Positions 17,497 to 26,790 of a stretch of DNA of 64,000 nucleotides are shown piece by piece (position 1 is the first letter of the stretch; the number at the start of each line of letters is the position of its first letter). The translations under genes were made by a program, and so were the position numbers. The DNA lies in assembly GCA_965214295.1 (NCBI GenBank), contig OZ243944.1, forward strand, positions 2,418,001-2,482,000, written 5' to 3'. Origin of the DNA: JAJDUF01 sp965214295 (GTDB taxonomy: Bacteria; Chloroflexota; UBA11872; UBA12225; JAJDUF01). A model generated the notes under the pieces. That model saw only the letters and a program-made list of their open reading frames with translations. It was not told the DNA's origin and did no database searches.

Positions 17497-18680
17497 GATG
17501 CTGCCGCCAAGGGTGTTGTCGGCGGAGCCATGGCGCGCAGAGTCTCGATCAACGCCGGCAGCTCGCGGAGCACGTAATCAATCTGGGCTTCGGTGTTGTC
17601 CAGCCCTACCGTCAGGCGCAGCGAGCCGCGCGCCCACTCCGCTGGCAGACCGAGGGCCTCCAGCACGTGCGATAGCTCCAGCGAGCCGGAGGTGCAGGCG
17701 GAGCCGCTGGAGGCGTAGATGCGCTTGACATCGAGTCCCAGCAGGATGCTCTCGCCTTCGACATTGTGAAAGCAGAAGCTGGCGCTGTTGGGCAGGCGGG
17801 TGGTGGGATGGCCGGTGAGCCTGGCGTCCGGGATGTCTGTCAGGAGGCCGGTAATCAGCCGGTCCCGGAGGGACTGATCGTGTGCTCGCCGGGCAGCGAG
17901 CTGCGCGTGGGCGAGGTCGAGGGCCTTCGCTAGACCCACGATTCCCGCCGTGTTCTCGGTGCCGGCGCGTTGGTTGCGCTCCTGGCTCCCCCCCTGTTGC
18001 TGCGGCTGCCACTCGGTGCCTTCGCGCACGTAGAGGACTCCCGTGCCCTTGGGGCCGTAGAACTTGTGTCCGGCCAGCGAGAGCAGGTCCACGCCCAGCG
18101 AGCGCACGTCGAGTGAGAGGGCGCCGCCCGCTTGCACCGCATCCGTGTGGACGAGCACACCGCGCTCGTGGGCAACACGGGCAATGTCGCGGATGGGCTG
18201 GATCGTGCCGACTTCGTTGTTGGCGTACATGATCGAGACGAGAATGGTCTCCGGCCGGATAGCCGCTGCGATGGCGCCGGGGTCTACCTGCCCATACTGG
18301 TCCACAGGTAGCACCGTGGTCTCGAAGCCGAACTGCTCTAGGAACTCGCAAGTGTGCAGGATGGCGTGATGCTCGATGGCGCAGGTGATCAGGTGGTTGC
18401 CGCGGTCGAAGTTGGCAAAGGCGGTCCCCTGTAAGGCTGCGTTGTCCGCTTCGGTGCCGCCGCTGGTGAAGATGACCTCGCGCGGCCGGCAATTCAAGAC
18501 CTGCGCTACGGTATCGCGGGCGGTATCGAGGGCGTGGCGAGCCTCGCGTCCCCAACCGTAGATGCTCGAGGGGTTCCCCGGGGCCGCGCGCCAATAGGGC
18601 AGCATGGCGGTCAGCACGTCCGGGTGGACCGGCGTCGTGGCGGCATGGTCCAAGTAGACGGGTAGTTGCTCCATCGTCAT
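17493..18680 (-). CDS. Cysteine desulfurase (NifS/IscS family)
   Basis: Pyridoxal-phosphate enzyme that takes sulfur from cysteine for Fe-S clusters and tRNA thiolation. About 395 residues, with YLDHAATTPVHP at the N-terminus, HAILHTCEFLEQFG, the PLP lysine in SLAGHKFYGPKG, and the active-site cysteine in SGSACTSGSLELSHVL. The starts at 18680 or 18674 put the conserved YLDHAATT near the N-terminus; a GTG at 18704 is also open. No iscU or thiI lies nearby; the coupled downstream gene is a zinc-ribbon membrane protein. Confidence 0.93.
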   Translation of the reverse strand: MTMEQLPVYLDHAATTPVHPDVLTAMLPYWRAAPGNPSSIYGWGREARHALDTARDTVAQVLNCRPREVIFTSGGTEADNAALQGTAFANFDRGNHLITCAIEHHAILHTCEFLEQFGFETTVLPVDQYGQVDPGAIAAAIRPETILVSIMYANNEVGTIQPIRDIARVAHERGVLVHTDAVQAGGALSLDVRSLGVDLLSLAGHKFYGPKGTGVLYVREGTEWQPQQQGGSQERNQRAGTENTAGIVGLAKALDLAHAQLAARRAHDQSLRDRLITGLLTDIPDARLTGHPTTRLPNSASFCFHNVEGESILLGLDVKRIYASSGSACTSGSLELSHVLEALGLPAEWARGSLRLTVGLDNTEAQIDYVLRELPALIETLRAMAPPTTPLAAAS

Positions 18681-18848
18681 CACTCGCGGGGCAGCATCCG
18701 GCACGGGGCCGCCGGCAGGTCCCTTGCTAAATAGTCTAGCAGTGCCGAGGGGCTAATAGTAACCGGCCGGGGTGAGGCTAGGCAGGATGGCGTTTAATTG
18801 ATACAATTGTGCAAGACTCCGGCGGAGTGAGGGGCGGGAGTAGCGGTG

Positions 18849-18872
18849 GATTCCCGCTGGCGCGGGAATGAC
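18849..18872. repeat. REP-like palindrome
   Basis: GATTCCCGCTGGCGCGGGAATGA-type unit in the 280-base gap between two divergent genes. An AT-rich TACAAT (18802-18807), within TTAATTGATACAATTG, may be a -10 element for the histidine phosphatase gene. Confidence 0.5.
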
Positions 18873-18960
18873 TGGAGATAGGGCCAGGGTAGTGACCGGC
18901 GCGTTGCGGTGTGCTTTACACTTGGCGGGACGACTGTGTAGGCGCTAACGTAGTAACGCG

Positions 18961-19644
18961 ATGGATCGGGACGACGGGACGACTATCTACCTGCTGCGGC
19001 ACGGCGAGAGCCATGCCAACGTGCGCTCCGTCCTGTCCAATGGCTATGCCTATGATGCCGGGCTGACGGAGCGTGGCCGGCGTCAGTCGGTCGAGGCTGC
19101 CGGTTGGCTGCGAGGGAAGCCGCTGGCTGCGCTGTATACCAGCCCCTTGCGACGCGCCGCGGAGACCGCTGCCATCCTGAGCATGGCGCTCGACCGCGTG
19201 GCTACCGTCTGCGCTGACGTGCGAGAGATTGACGTCGGCAGGTTCGATGGACGGGGCGACCGCAGCATGTGGCGGAATCACGATGCCATTCTGGCGCGCT
19301 GGTACAACGGTGAGGTGGACGTGCCGTTCCCCGGTGGCGAATCGCTCCGGCAGGCCGAGGCGCGGATTGTCGGTGCGCTGGCGGCGATGCAGGAACGGCA
19401 CCCGCAGGGTGCGGTGGGTGTGGTGACGCACAGCATGATCGCGCGCTTTGCCGTGGCCCGGCTGGCGCCGCTGGCCGCTACTGCGTTGAGCGCTCCAGTG
19501 TACCGCCTGGGGTATGGTGAGATCGGTGTGCTGCGTTGCGAGCGCGGTCGCTGGGTTTGCTTGGCATGGAGGGTAAGCCCGCGTCGGCCGCGGCCGGTGG
19601 TGCCGGCGCGAGCGGTGCTCGATAGCGGTCGCCGATACCGCTGA
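18961..19644 (+). CDS. Histidine phosphatase (phosphoglycerate-mutase-like)
   Basis: 227 residues. Phosphohistidine motif LLRHGESHAN at the N-terminus, the SPLRRAAETA segment with a second conserved Arg, EIDVGRFDGRG with the acid, and VTHSMIARF with the second His. Members include phosphoglycerate mutases, alpha-ribazole phosphatase and broad phosphatases; the substrate is not evident. The gene 12 bases downstream is on the same strand and probably co-transcribed. Confidence 0.87.
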   Translation: MDRDDGTTIYLLRHGESHANVRSVLSNGYAYDAGLTERGRRQSVEAAGWLRGKPLAALYTSPLRRAAETAAILSMALDRVATVCADVREIDVGRFDGRGDRSMWRNHDAILARWYNGEVDVPFPGGESLRQAEARIVGALAAMQERHPQGAVGVVTHSMIARFAVARLAPLAATALSAPVYRLGYGEIGVLRCERGRWVCLAWRVSPRRPRPVVPARAVLDSGRRYR

Positions 19645-19656
19645 CGGAGGGTGCCC

Positions 19657-20466
19657 ATGGGTATGCCCATCATCCCGGATCTCGATGCCTTTGGTGCGGC
19701 CCCGGGGGAGCGCGTCTTCCGCGACAGCCTGATTGCCCGCGAGGCGAGTACGCCGCGCACGGCCCTCGCCGGCGGGTTGGCAGCCTTGATCCTGCTCGGT
19801 GGGCCGCTGGTCGTGCTGGTCCTCAATGCGCTGCTCGGTGCCGGCGGCGATCTGCTGCGTGAAAACGTTGCAGCGCCGCTAACTGCGCTGTGGGACGTTG
19901 CAGTCGGCTACCTCCGGACCGTCGGACCGTGGCTACTGCCCGTAGTGGTGCTCGGCGCCCTGCTGGGCGGGCTGCGCCGCTACGCTGCCCGCCATGGGTA
20001 CATCTTGGTTTTGCCGCTGAGTCCAACTCAGCAGATGCGGTTCGGGTTGCAGTCGGCCTTCCTTGTCCTGGTCGTACCGGTGGTCGTATGGTTGGTTGCC
20101 CAACGGCTGGCGGCCACGCAGCAGCCTAACATCACCGTGATCCTGCTGGCGGCGTTTCCGCTATGGATTCTCTCCGGTGTGGCGATAGACGTGGCGTGGG
20201 AAGGCGCGACGGCGTGGCTGCTCCGGCGACTGTCCCCGCTGCCGCCGGCGCTGGCGATGACGGTGGCAGTACGCACGGTGCTGCAGGTGGAGCGGGAGCT
20301 GGAGTCGGCGCGGGTTAGGGACATAGCGGTCGATTCGGGTACAGGTACCGTCCATATCCGGGGGCAGTTCGAGGATGCCGAGCAGCGACGGCGGGTGCAA
20401 CAGCTCTGTCAGAAGGTGGTCGGCGTGCGGAGCGTGCATGTCACGTCCGTGGGCGCGGGCGAGTGA
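19657..20466 (+). CDS. Membrane protein with C-terminal BON domain
   Basis: 269 residues from the ATG at 19657, six bases after GGAGG. About four membrane helices (TALAGGLAALILLGGPLVVLVLNAL; WLLPVVVLGALLGGL; SAFLVLVVPVVVWLV; ITVILLAAFPLWILSGV). The last ~65 residues fit a BON/OsmY-type alpha-beta domain (RVRDIAVDSGTGTVHIRG, DAEQRRRVQQLCQKVVGVRSVHV), which usually binds lipid or is found in periplasmic/osmotic-stress proteins. Probably an operon with the phosphatase. Confidence 0.6.
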   Translation: MGMPIIPDLDAFGAAPGERVFRDSLIAREASTPRTALAGGLAALILLGGPLVVLVLNALLGAGGDLLRENVAAPLTALWDVAVGYLRTVGPWLLPVVVLGALLGGLRRYAARHGYILVLPLSPTQQMRFGLQSAFLVLVVPVVVWLVAQRLAATQQPNITVILLAAFPLWILSGVAIDVAWEGATAWLLRRLSPLPPALAMTVAVRTVLQVERELESARVRDIAVDSGTGTVHIRGQFEDAEQRRRVQQLCQKVVGVRSVHVTSVGAGE

Positions 20467-20496
20467 GGGGGATCTATATCTACCCCTAACCCGTCT

Positions 20497-20650
20497 CCCT
20501 GATGAAGATTGTGAACTTGATGCGGGAGTGGTCGGGCCCCCTCCCGCACCCTCCCCCGGAGCAAGCTCCAGGGGAGGGACCCGGCGCCTGCCCCCCGGCG
20601 AAGTGAGGCGCTGCCCCACTACCTGATTAAGTTGGCAACCTTCATCAGGG
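20497..20650. mobile_element. MITE-like element, copy 1
   Basis: 154 bp with about 30-bp imperfect terminal inverted repeats (outer sequence CCCTGATGAAG, inner AACTT), related to the elements at 31813-31980 and 58496-58664. The interior holds the hairpin CTCCCCCGGAGC...GCTCCAGGGGAG. It lies between convergent genes and encodes nothing. Confidence 0.65.
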
Positions 20651-20667
20651 AAGGAGCCGGGTGCTGC

Positions 20668-21936
20668 TCAGGCGGAGGCTTCGCCTTCGAGGTCGGTGCG
20701 GCTGATGAGGAGCGGTGGGGTGTGGTTCAGCACGCACTCGGCATTCACGATGCATTTGGCGATGTCCGTCCGCGAGGGAATCTCGTACATCACTTCGAGC
20801 AGCACTTCCTCGATCACGGTACGGAGGGCACGGGCACCGGTCTGGTAGCTGAGTGACCGCTTGGCGACGGCTTGCAGCGCCTCCGCGGTCAACTCCAAGT
20901 CCACCTCGTCGAGCGCAAGAATGCGCTCGAACTGCCGCACCAGCGCGTCTTTGGGTTCCGTCAGAATACGGACGAGGTCGTGACTGGAAAGTGGCTCGAC
21001 GCTGACCGCGACCGGCAGACGCCCCACAAACTCGGGGATCAGTCCGTATTTCAGTAGGTCGGCGGCGGTCAGCTCGCGCAAGAGCAGCGGGTCGTTCTCG
21101 TCTCTACTGCCGGAGACCGTCCGGAAGCCAATCGAGCGTTGGGTGCCGATCCGGTTGCCGATGATGCGGTCCAGCCCCTCGAACGCGCCACCGCAGATGA
21201 AGAGCACGTTTGTCGTGTCAATCTGAATGAAGTCCTGGTGGGGATGCTTCCGGCCGCCTTGTGGTGGGACGTTGGCGACGGTGCCTTCCATAATCTTGAG
21301 TAGGGCTTGCTGCACCCCTTCGCCGGAGACGTCGCGCGTAATCGAGGGGTTGTCGGCTTTACGAGCGATCTTGTCCACCTCGTCAATGAAGACGATGCCG
21401 CGTTCGGCACGCGCGACATCGTAATCGGCGGCCTGGATGAGGCGGAGCAGGATGTTTTCGACATCTTCGCCTACATAGCCGGCCTCGGTGAGGGCGGTGG
21501 CGTCGGCGATGCAGAAGGGCACGTCGAGGATGCGAGCGAGCGTTCGGGCGAGGTGGGACTTGCCACAGCCGGTCGGCCCGACGAGCAGGATGTTGCTCTT
21601 GGTCAGCTCAACGTCGTCGAAGTCCGTCGCGGCTCCGATACGTTTGTAGTGGTTGTAGACCGCGACCGAAAGTACCTTCTTGGCAAGCTCCTGGCCGATG
21701 ACGTACTGAGAAAGCTGCTCGAAGATACGCTTGGGAGTGGGGATGTGAAGGCCGGCGAGGTCGGTCTGGCTTGTGGCTTGCTCTCCTTCTTCCTCCATAA
21801 TCTGGCGACATATGTCAATGCAGCTGTCGCAGATGTAGACGCCAGTGGGACTCTTGAAGAGACGACGGGCCTGCTCTTGACTGCTGCTGCAGAATGAGCA
21901 GCGGACTTGCCCCCGACTACCGCGTTGGCTCGCCAT
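20668..21936 (-). CDS. clpX: ATP-dependent Clp protease ATP-binding subunit ClpX
   Basis: AAA+ unfoldase that feeds ClpP. 422 residues, normal length. N-terminal C4 zinc finger (CSFC...CDSC, residues 13-40), Walker A GPTGCGKSHLA, Walker B IVFIDEVDKIA, sensor/arginine finger regions, pore GYVG (EAGYVGEDVEN) and the C-terminal RTVIEEVLLEVMYEIPS. Lies directly after clpP, in the usual tig-clpP-clpX order on the minus strand. Confidence 0.97.
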   Translation of the reverse strand: MASQRGSRGQVRCSFCSSSQEQARRLFKSPTGVYICDSCIDICRQIMEEEGEQATSQTDLAGLHIPTPKRIFEQLSQYVIGQELAKKVLSVAVYNHYKRIGAATDFDDVELTKSNILLVGPTGCGKSHLARTLARILDVPFCIADATALTEAGYVGEDVENILLRLIQAADYDVARAERGIVFIDEVDKIARKADNPSITRDVSGEGVQQALLKIMEGTVANVPPQGGRKHPHQDFIQIDTTNVLFICGGAFEGLDRIIGNRIGTQRSIGFRTVSGSRDENDPLLLRELTAADLLKYGLIPEFVGRLPVAVSVEPLSSHDLVRILTEPKDALVRQFERILALDEVDLELTAEALQAVAKRSLSYQTGARALRTVIEEVLLEVMYEIPSRTDIAKCIVNAECVLNHTPPLLISRTDLEGEASA

Positions 21937-22027
21937 AGCACCTCTCAGGATCGAGTTCTATAGCTCCGACAAGGGTCTCCCGGCAGGCTGGCCCGGTTCC
22001 CGGCGGCCGCTGGCGTGTCTAGCACAG

Positions 22028-22663
22028 CTAGGGGCCGGTTGACGCCGGCGCCAGCGCCGGCAGGTCAATCACCTCGTCAATGATCCCATATTCCAGCGCC
22101 TGCCGCGCTGTCATGAAGAAGTCGCGGTCGACGTCCTTGGCAATCTTGTCCACCGATTGTCCCGTGTGGAAAGCCATGATGTCATTCAGCCGACTCCGCA
22201 GCCGCAGGATTTCCCGCGCTTCGATCTCGATGTCGGAGGCTTGGCCACCTCGCCCCGGACTGCTGGGCTGGTGGATAATCACTGTCGAGTTGGGCAGGGC
22301 ATAGCGCGATCCCTTGCTGCCGGCCATCAGCAGCACCGCCCCAAAGCTGGCCGCGGCCCCAAAGCAGGTGGTCCGCAGTCGCAAGCTGGACTCCTGCTGG
22401 ATGTACTGCATGGTGTCGTAGATGGCCAGCCCGGCATAGATGGACCCACCGGGGGAGTTGATGAAGAGCTGAATCTCTTTATCGGGGTCTTCGGTCTTGA
22501 GGAGGAGCAGTTGGGCGACGACCGAGTTGGCGACTACATCGTCAATGGGGGTGCCGATGAAGATGATGCGCTCGCGGAGCAAGCGGGACCAGATGTCCAT
22601 GCCGCGCTCGCCGCGGGGGGTGGTTTCGATGACGTAGGGGACGATCAACTCCGGTGGCTGCAT
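22028..22663 (-). CDS. clpP: ATP-dependent Clp protease proteolytic subunit ClpP
   Basis: Serine protease subunit, 211 residues. Catalytic Ser in CFGAAASFGAVLL, His in IIHQPSSPGRGG, Asp in DVDRDFFM. The common GxAASMG is AAASFG here, which is a conservative change. INSPGGSIYAGLAIYDTM gives the oligomer and substrate-binding loop. 91 bases upstream of clpX. Confidence 0.97.
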   Translation of the reverse strand: MQPPELIVPYVIETTPRGERGMDIWSRLLRERIIFIGTPIDDVVANSVVAQLLLLKTEDPDKEIQLFINSPGGSIYAGLAIYDTMQYIQQESSLRLRTTCFGAAASFGAVLLMAGSKGSRYALPNSTVIIHQPSSPGRGGQASDIEIEAREILRLRSRLNDIMAFHTGQSVDKIAKDVDRDFFMTARQALEYGIIDEVIDLPALAPASTGP

Positions 22664-22773
22664 GGATCGCTCCGTTCCTTCGCTCCCGCCGGTACTGCTG
22701 CGGGGGCAGTTTTCGTCTCAAGCGCGGTAACTCGTGGGCTGGCAGTACTGCATCCCGCCAGCCGCACGAAGGG

Positions 22774-24132
22774 CTAGACGCTGCTTTCGTCCGCCGGCTC
22801 GTCGTCGGTCATCTCGGCTTCGTTCGCCGTTTCCGGTATATCGCCGCGCGCGTTCCGCACAAGCCAATCGAGGGCGTGCTGACGTTGCAGGCCGGTGCGT
22901 ATGCGGCTCCGGCCGTCGGCGGTGCTCAAGAAGCTCCGCACCTGCCGCCCGGTGCGCTCGTCGGTAACCATCGCCTGCTCGATCTCTGCCTCAATCGCGG
23001 CGGCGATCTGTTGAGGCGTGGGCCTGATCCGCTCTTGCTCGGCGACCGCTTCCAGCACCAAGCGGCCCTGGAGCTGCTGGGCTGCCGCCGTTGCGACTTC
23101 CGCTTGCCACTGCTCCATGGTGCGGTTCGTTAGCTCAAGATAGCGCTCGACAGTCACTCCTTGCTGCCGGAATGCATTTGTCCGCTCGGTAGCCAAGCGC
23201 TGTGTTTCCGCTTCCAGCAGACGGGCGGGGATCTCGAACTTCGTGCCCTCGACGGTCGCCGACAGGACGCTGCTCTCGTACTCCAGGAGTGCTCGACGCT
23301 CGGTTTCGCGGGCTACCGTTTCCTGGACGGTCGCACGCAGCGTCTCCAGCGAATCGTGCTCGGAGACCGCGCGGGCAAATTCGTCGTCAAGGGAGGGGAG
23401 CTGCCTGGCCCACACTTCCTTGACCCGCACACGATACCGGGTCGTCCGCTCCGTAGTTGTACCGTCGGGTTGCTCCTCGGGTGCCGTAAGTGGGAAGTCG
23501 CGCTCATCGCCGACGGACATGCCGGCGACCTGATCGTCAAAGCCCTCGGGGTAGCTGTTGCCGCCGATGATAATGCGAAGACCGGTGTCGTCGGTCTCTC
23601 GACCGTCGGGCCACTCCACGCGAATATCGGCAACAATCTGATCGCCGAGCTGGGCGGTACTATCCAGGGCCGGCTCCCACTGCGCTTGGCCCTCCTGGAG
23701 CTGGGCGAGCACGCGCTCGACCTGATCGGAGTCAGGCTCGGGTGGCTGGAAGGGCACTCGGACGTCGCGGTACGGCCCTAATTCCACCTCGGGACGGATT
23801 GGCACGGTGGCACGGAAGATGAACGGCTTCCCTCGGTCCATCTCCACAATGTCGAAGTCCGGCTGGTCAATGGGCTGGATACCGGCCTCGGTCACAGCGT
23901 CCTCATAAGCAGCCGGGAGGAGGGTCTGGAGAGCTTCGCGCTCAATCGTGGCGGCGCCCACGTGGCGCTGGACGATGGCGCGTGGCGCCTTACCCGGACG
24001 GAAACCGGGAATGCTGACTGATCGGCTCAATCGCCGCCAGGCGGTATCAAGCTCGCGGTTGAGCCGGTCTGGCGGTAACTCGATGAGGAGGGCACGCACA
24101 CCGTCCTCAGGTTGCTCAGTTGTGACTTTCAC
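22774..24132 (-). CDS. tig: Trigger factor chaperone
   Basis: Ribosome-bound chaperone and peptidyl-prolyl isomerase. About 452 residues. Ribosome-binding signature GFRPGKAP near residue 45. The FKBP-type PPIase domain covers about 160-240 (LGDQIVADIRVEWPDGRE...IIGGNSYPEGFDDQVAGMSVGDERDF), then a helical substrate-binding domain. I prefer the GTG at 24132, giving MKVTTEQ and a GAGG site; the GTG at 24156 adds eight residues. First gene of the tig-clpP-clpX group, with 110 bases to clpP. Confidence 0.95.
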   Translation of the reverse strand: MKVTTEQPEDGVRALLIELPPDRLNRELDTAWRRLSRSVSIPGFRPGKAPRAIVQRHVGAATIEREALQTLLPAAYEDAVTEAGIQPIDQPDFDIVEMDRGKPFIFRATVPIRPEVELGPYRDVRVPFQPPEPDSDQVERVLAQLQEGQAQWEPALDSTAQLGDQIVADIRVEWPDGRETDDTGLRIIIGGNSYPEGFDDQVAGMSVGDERDFPLTAPEEQPDGTTTERTTRYRVRVKEVWARQLPSLDDEFARAVSEHDSLETLRATVQETVARETERRALLEYESSVLSATVEGTKFEIPARLLEAETQRLATERTNAFRQQGVTVERYLELTNRTMEQWQAEVATAAAQQLQGRLVLEAVAEQERIRPTPQQIAAAIEAEIEQAMVTDERTGRQVRSFLSTADGRSRIRTGLQRQHALDWLVRNARGDIPETANEAEMTDDEPADESSV

Positions 24133-24302
24133 ACGCGCTGCCTCGGATCGGGACACACCTGCTCCATTCTAGCATAGGCCGCGCATCATGCCGATGGTTG
24201 CGGCTGGCGGCGTGGAGCGGCAGTCATGGTCGGAGTGTGGTGTATTGATCGCTGGAGGGGGGCGAAAAAGGGAGAACTGCACTGAAGCTCTCGCTGGGGA
24301 GG

Positions 24303-24377
24303 TGGAGCGGAAGACGGGATTCGAACCCGTGACCCTCTCCTTGGCAAGGAGATGCTCTACCACTGAGCCACTTCCGC
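24303..24377 (-). tRNA. tRNA-Gly (GCC)
   Basis: Cloverleaf on the minus strand: acceptor GCGGAAG/CTTCCGC, D-arm GGCTCAGTGGTAGAGC, anticodon arm CTCCTTGCCAAGGAG with anticodon GCC, T-arm GTTCGAATC, discriminator T and encoded CCA. It sits between tig and the sugar-nucleotide gene group. Confidence 0.97.
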
Positions 24378-24447
24378 CAGTTAAAGAAACTATACGGTCA
24401 CGAGCGGCGATTGTCAAGGGGAGTGACTGTAGGGGCAGGGTCTTTCC

Positions 24448-24542
24448 ATTGTCACCACTTCGACAGGCTCAGTGCCGGCTCTGAGCGGAGCGCAGGGTCG
24501 CTCCCACGTGGCGAGATTCTTCGCTCCGCTCAGAATGACCGA
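24448..24542. repeat. Cluster of extragenic repeats
   Basis: Contains CTTCGACAGGCTCAG and the palindrome GATTCTTCGCTCCGCTCAGA followed by ATGAC, a repeat type seen in many bacterial genomes, particularly of the Chloroflexota (from memory). No gene seen in the 244-base gap 24378-24621. Confidence 0.55.
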
Positions 24543-24621
24543 GTTGGTGGTGATGAATGACCGGGTTGGTGGCGACTTTGGAAAGGCCCTGCTGCGAGGG
24601 CGGCGGGAGATGGGCGGTGCC

Positions 24622-25548
24622 TCACCTCCCGGCAGCCGCCGTCTGCTGCCACAGCGCACATAGTCCCTCCTCGAGGCCCACCTGCGCTCGGAAGCCCAAG
24701 TCTTGGGCCGCTCGCTGCACCGCTGCCACGCTCTGGCGCGTGTCACCCGGTCGCGGTGGGTGGAACTCAATCGGTACCGTCCGGCCGGAGACCCGGAGCA
24801 TCGTCTGCGCCAGGTCCAGGATACTGGTTGGTGACCCGGAGGCGATGTTGTAGGCGCCGTTGGCACTCGACGCCAGGGCGGCCAAGGAAACGGAGCGTGC
24901 AATATCATGCACGTGGATGAAGTCCTTGGTTTGCTGGCCGTCGCCCTCGATGCGGAGCGGCCGGTGCTGAATCAAGCGTTCGGTGAAGAGGGTGATGACG
25001 CCGGAATACGAGCTGTCCGGTCGCTGACCCGGCCCGTAGACGTTGAAGAAGCGGAGGGCGCAGGTATCCAGGCCAAAGAGGTCGTTGTACAGCAGGACGT
25101 ACCGCTCGCCGGTGAGCTTGGAAAGGCCATACGGTGATAGCGGCTGCGTTGGAGCGTCCTCGCGGATCGGTACCCGGTCCGGCAAACCGTAGATGGCGGC
25201 GGAGGAAGCGTAGACGACGCGACGCACGCCGGCGCGGCGACACGACTCGAGCACGGCCACTGTCCCGGTGATGTTGGCCTGGGCGTCGGCTAGGGGATAA
25301 GCCAGCGAGTGCGGCACTGCGGCGGAGGCAGCGAGATGCACAACGGCTTGGGTATCGGCTAGGAGGTCATCCAGCCTGTCGCGCACGTCGCGCCGGTGAA
25401 AGGTCGCCGGCAGTGTGCCCAGGCGTGCCCGGTCGCCGGTGGAGAGATTGTCAACGACGGCGAGGTCGAGCGCCGGGTCTTGGGCCAAGAGCGCCGCGGC
25501 TACGTGCGAGCCAATGAAGCCGGCGCCGCCGGTGAGTACGATTCTCAT
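24622..25548 (-). CDS. NAD-dependent epimerase/dehydratase (UDP-glucose 4-epimerase-like)
   Basis: 308 residues, extended SDR. The N-terminal TGGAGFIGSH is the NAD site; DNLSTG and HLAASAAVPHS are typical of the GalE group; active site YGLSKLTGERY; RFFNVYGPGQRPDSSYSGVI is substrate binding. Likely interconverts a UDP- or other NDP-sugar. Downstream of fucose synthase and the UbiA-type transferase on the same strand, so part of a surface-sugar group. Confidence 0.85.
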   Translation of the reverse strand: MRIVLTGGAGFIGSHVAAALLAQDPALDLAVVDNLSTGDRARLGTLPATFHRRDVRDRLDDLLADTQAVVHLAASAAVPHSLAYPLADAQANITGTVAVLESCRRAGVRRVVYASSAAIYGLPDRVPIREDAPTQPLSPYGLSKLTGERYVLLYNDLFGLDTCALRFFNVYGPGQRPDSSYSGVITLFTERLIQHRPLRIEGDGQQTKDFIHVHDIARSVSLAALASSANGAYNIASGSPTSILDLAQTMLRVSGRTVPIEFHPPRPGDTRQSVAAVQRAAQDLGFRAQVGLEEGLCALWQQTAAAGR

Positions 25549-25611
25549 TCCGCTTGCACTCCGTCTCGTAGCTACCCCTGGCTCTTCCCGGCAGTGAGGA
25601 GAGAGTTGGGG

Positions 25612-26562
25612 TTAGGTGCATTGCCGCGCCTGTTGATACCAGGCAATCGTCCGGCGTAGCCCGGTTTCCAGTGGCGTCGTCGCTTCCCAGCCGAACAGCT
25701 CGCGGGCGCGGCTGGTATCCAGGCAGCGACGCGGCTGGCCATCGGGCTTGGAGGGATCCCACGTGATGCGGCCCTGGAAGTCGACCAGCTTGGCGATTAG
25801 CTCGGTCAGCTCCCGAATGGAAATCTCGTGTCCGGTGCCGAGATTGACCGGCTCCGGCCCGTTGTAACGCTCCATGGCCGTCACGATGCCGCGGGCGGCG
25901 TCGGCCACGTAGAGATATTCGCGGGTCGGGCGGCCAGTGCCCCAGGTGACGACCTCATTCCGTCCCGCCTCTTTCGCTTCGGTGTATTTGCGAATCAGGG
26001 CAGCGTGGGCATGGGACGTTTCGGGGTCGAAGTCGTCGTGCGGGCCGTACAGATTGGTCGGCATGAGGTAGATGGTGTTGAAGCCGTACTGCTCGCGGTA
26101 GGCTTGCGCTTGCACTAGGAGCATCTTCTTCGCCAGGCCATAGGGTGCGTTGGTCTCTTCGGGGTAGCCCTGCCACAAGTCTTCCTCCCGGAAGGGGACC
26201 GGTGTGTACTTGGGATAGGAGCAGATGGTACCGATGGCGACGAACTTCTCGACCGCTGCCAGCCGGGCATGCTCCAGCACGAGACTGCCCATCATAAGAT
26301 TGTCGTAGAAGAAGGTCGCGGGATTGGCCCGATTGGCCCCGATACCGCCGGCCAGCGCGGCCAGATGAATGACGATCTGTGGCCGGAGGTCGGCATAGGC
26401 GCGCTGTGCGCCGTCCGGAGTGCGTAGATCGTAGTCGCGGCTGCGTGGCACGGTGACGTGCCGGTAGCCGCGGTGTGCCAGCTCTGCCACGATATGGTGG
26501 CCGAGGAAGCCACTCCCGCCCGTCACCATAATGCGCGTCTGCGGGTCCAGTCCTGCACTCAT
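25612..26562 (-). CDS. fcl: GDP-L-fucose synthase
   Basis: 316 residues from the ATG at 26562. The two-step epimerase-reductase makes GDP-L-fucose from GDP-4-keto-6-deoxymannose. Visible: VTGGSGFLGHHIV; HLAALAGGIGANRANPATFFYDN; the Ser/Cys region GTICSYPK; active YGLAKKMLLVQ; LMPTNLYGPHDDFDPETSHAHAALIRK. These motifs are characteristic of the family. 63 bases before the epimerase gene. gmd is not in this window. Confidence 0.92.
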   Translation of the reverse strand: MSAGLDPQTRIMVTGGSGFLGHHIVAELAHRGYRHVTVPRSRDYDLRTPDGAQRAYADLRPQIVIHLAALAGGIGANRANPATFFYDNLMMGSLVLEHARLAAVEKFVAIGTICSYPKYTPVPFREEDLWQGYPEETNAPYGLAKKMLLVQAQAYREQYGFNTIYLMPTNLYGPHDDFDPETSHAHAALIRKYTEAKEAGRNEVVTWGTGRPTREYLYVADAARGIVTAMERYNGPEPVNLGTGHEISIRELTELIAKLVDFQGRITWDPSKPDGQPRRCLDTSRARELFGWEATTPLETGLRRTIAWYQQARQCT

Positions 26563-26790
26563 GAGACTACTCCTGGCTGCCTCACGCTGCGAAGTGGTGA
26601 GCGCCGGTTGCTTCCTTGCTCGATCCGTGGTGCCCCCGGTGATGCGCCAACGCCGTTCAATGATACCCGCACAGTGGGTTATGTGTCCGCCGCCCGCCCG
26701 GCGCACACGCCGAGACCGGGTGCTGACGCCAGAGACGGTATGCCAGGCATGGAGGTTAGCAGTGTCGCCACGCTGGCCCCTAGAAGCGAG

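Noticed and set aside
17578..18594. 338-codon open frame on the - strand
   Set aside because: Same strand, shifted frame of the cysteine desulfurase; Arg-rich, no family features.
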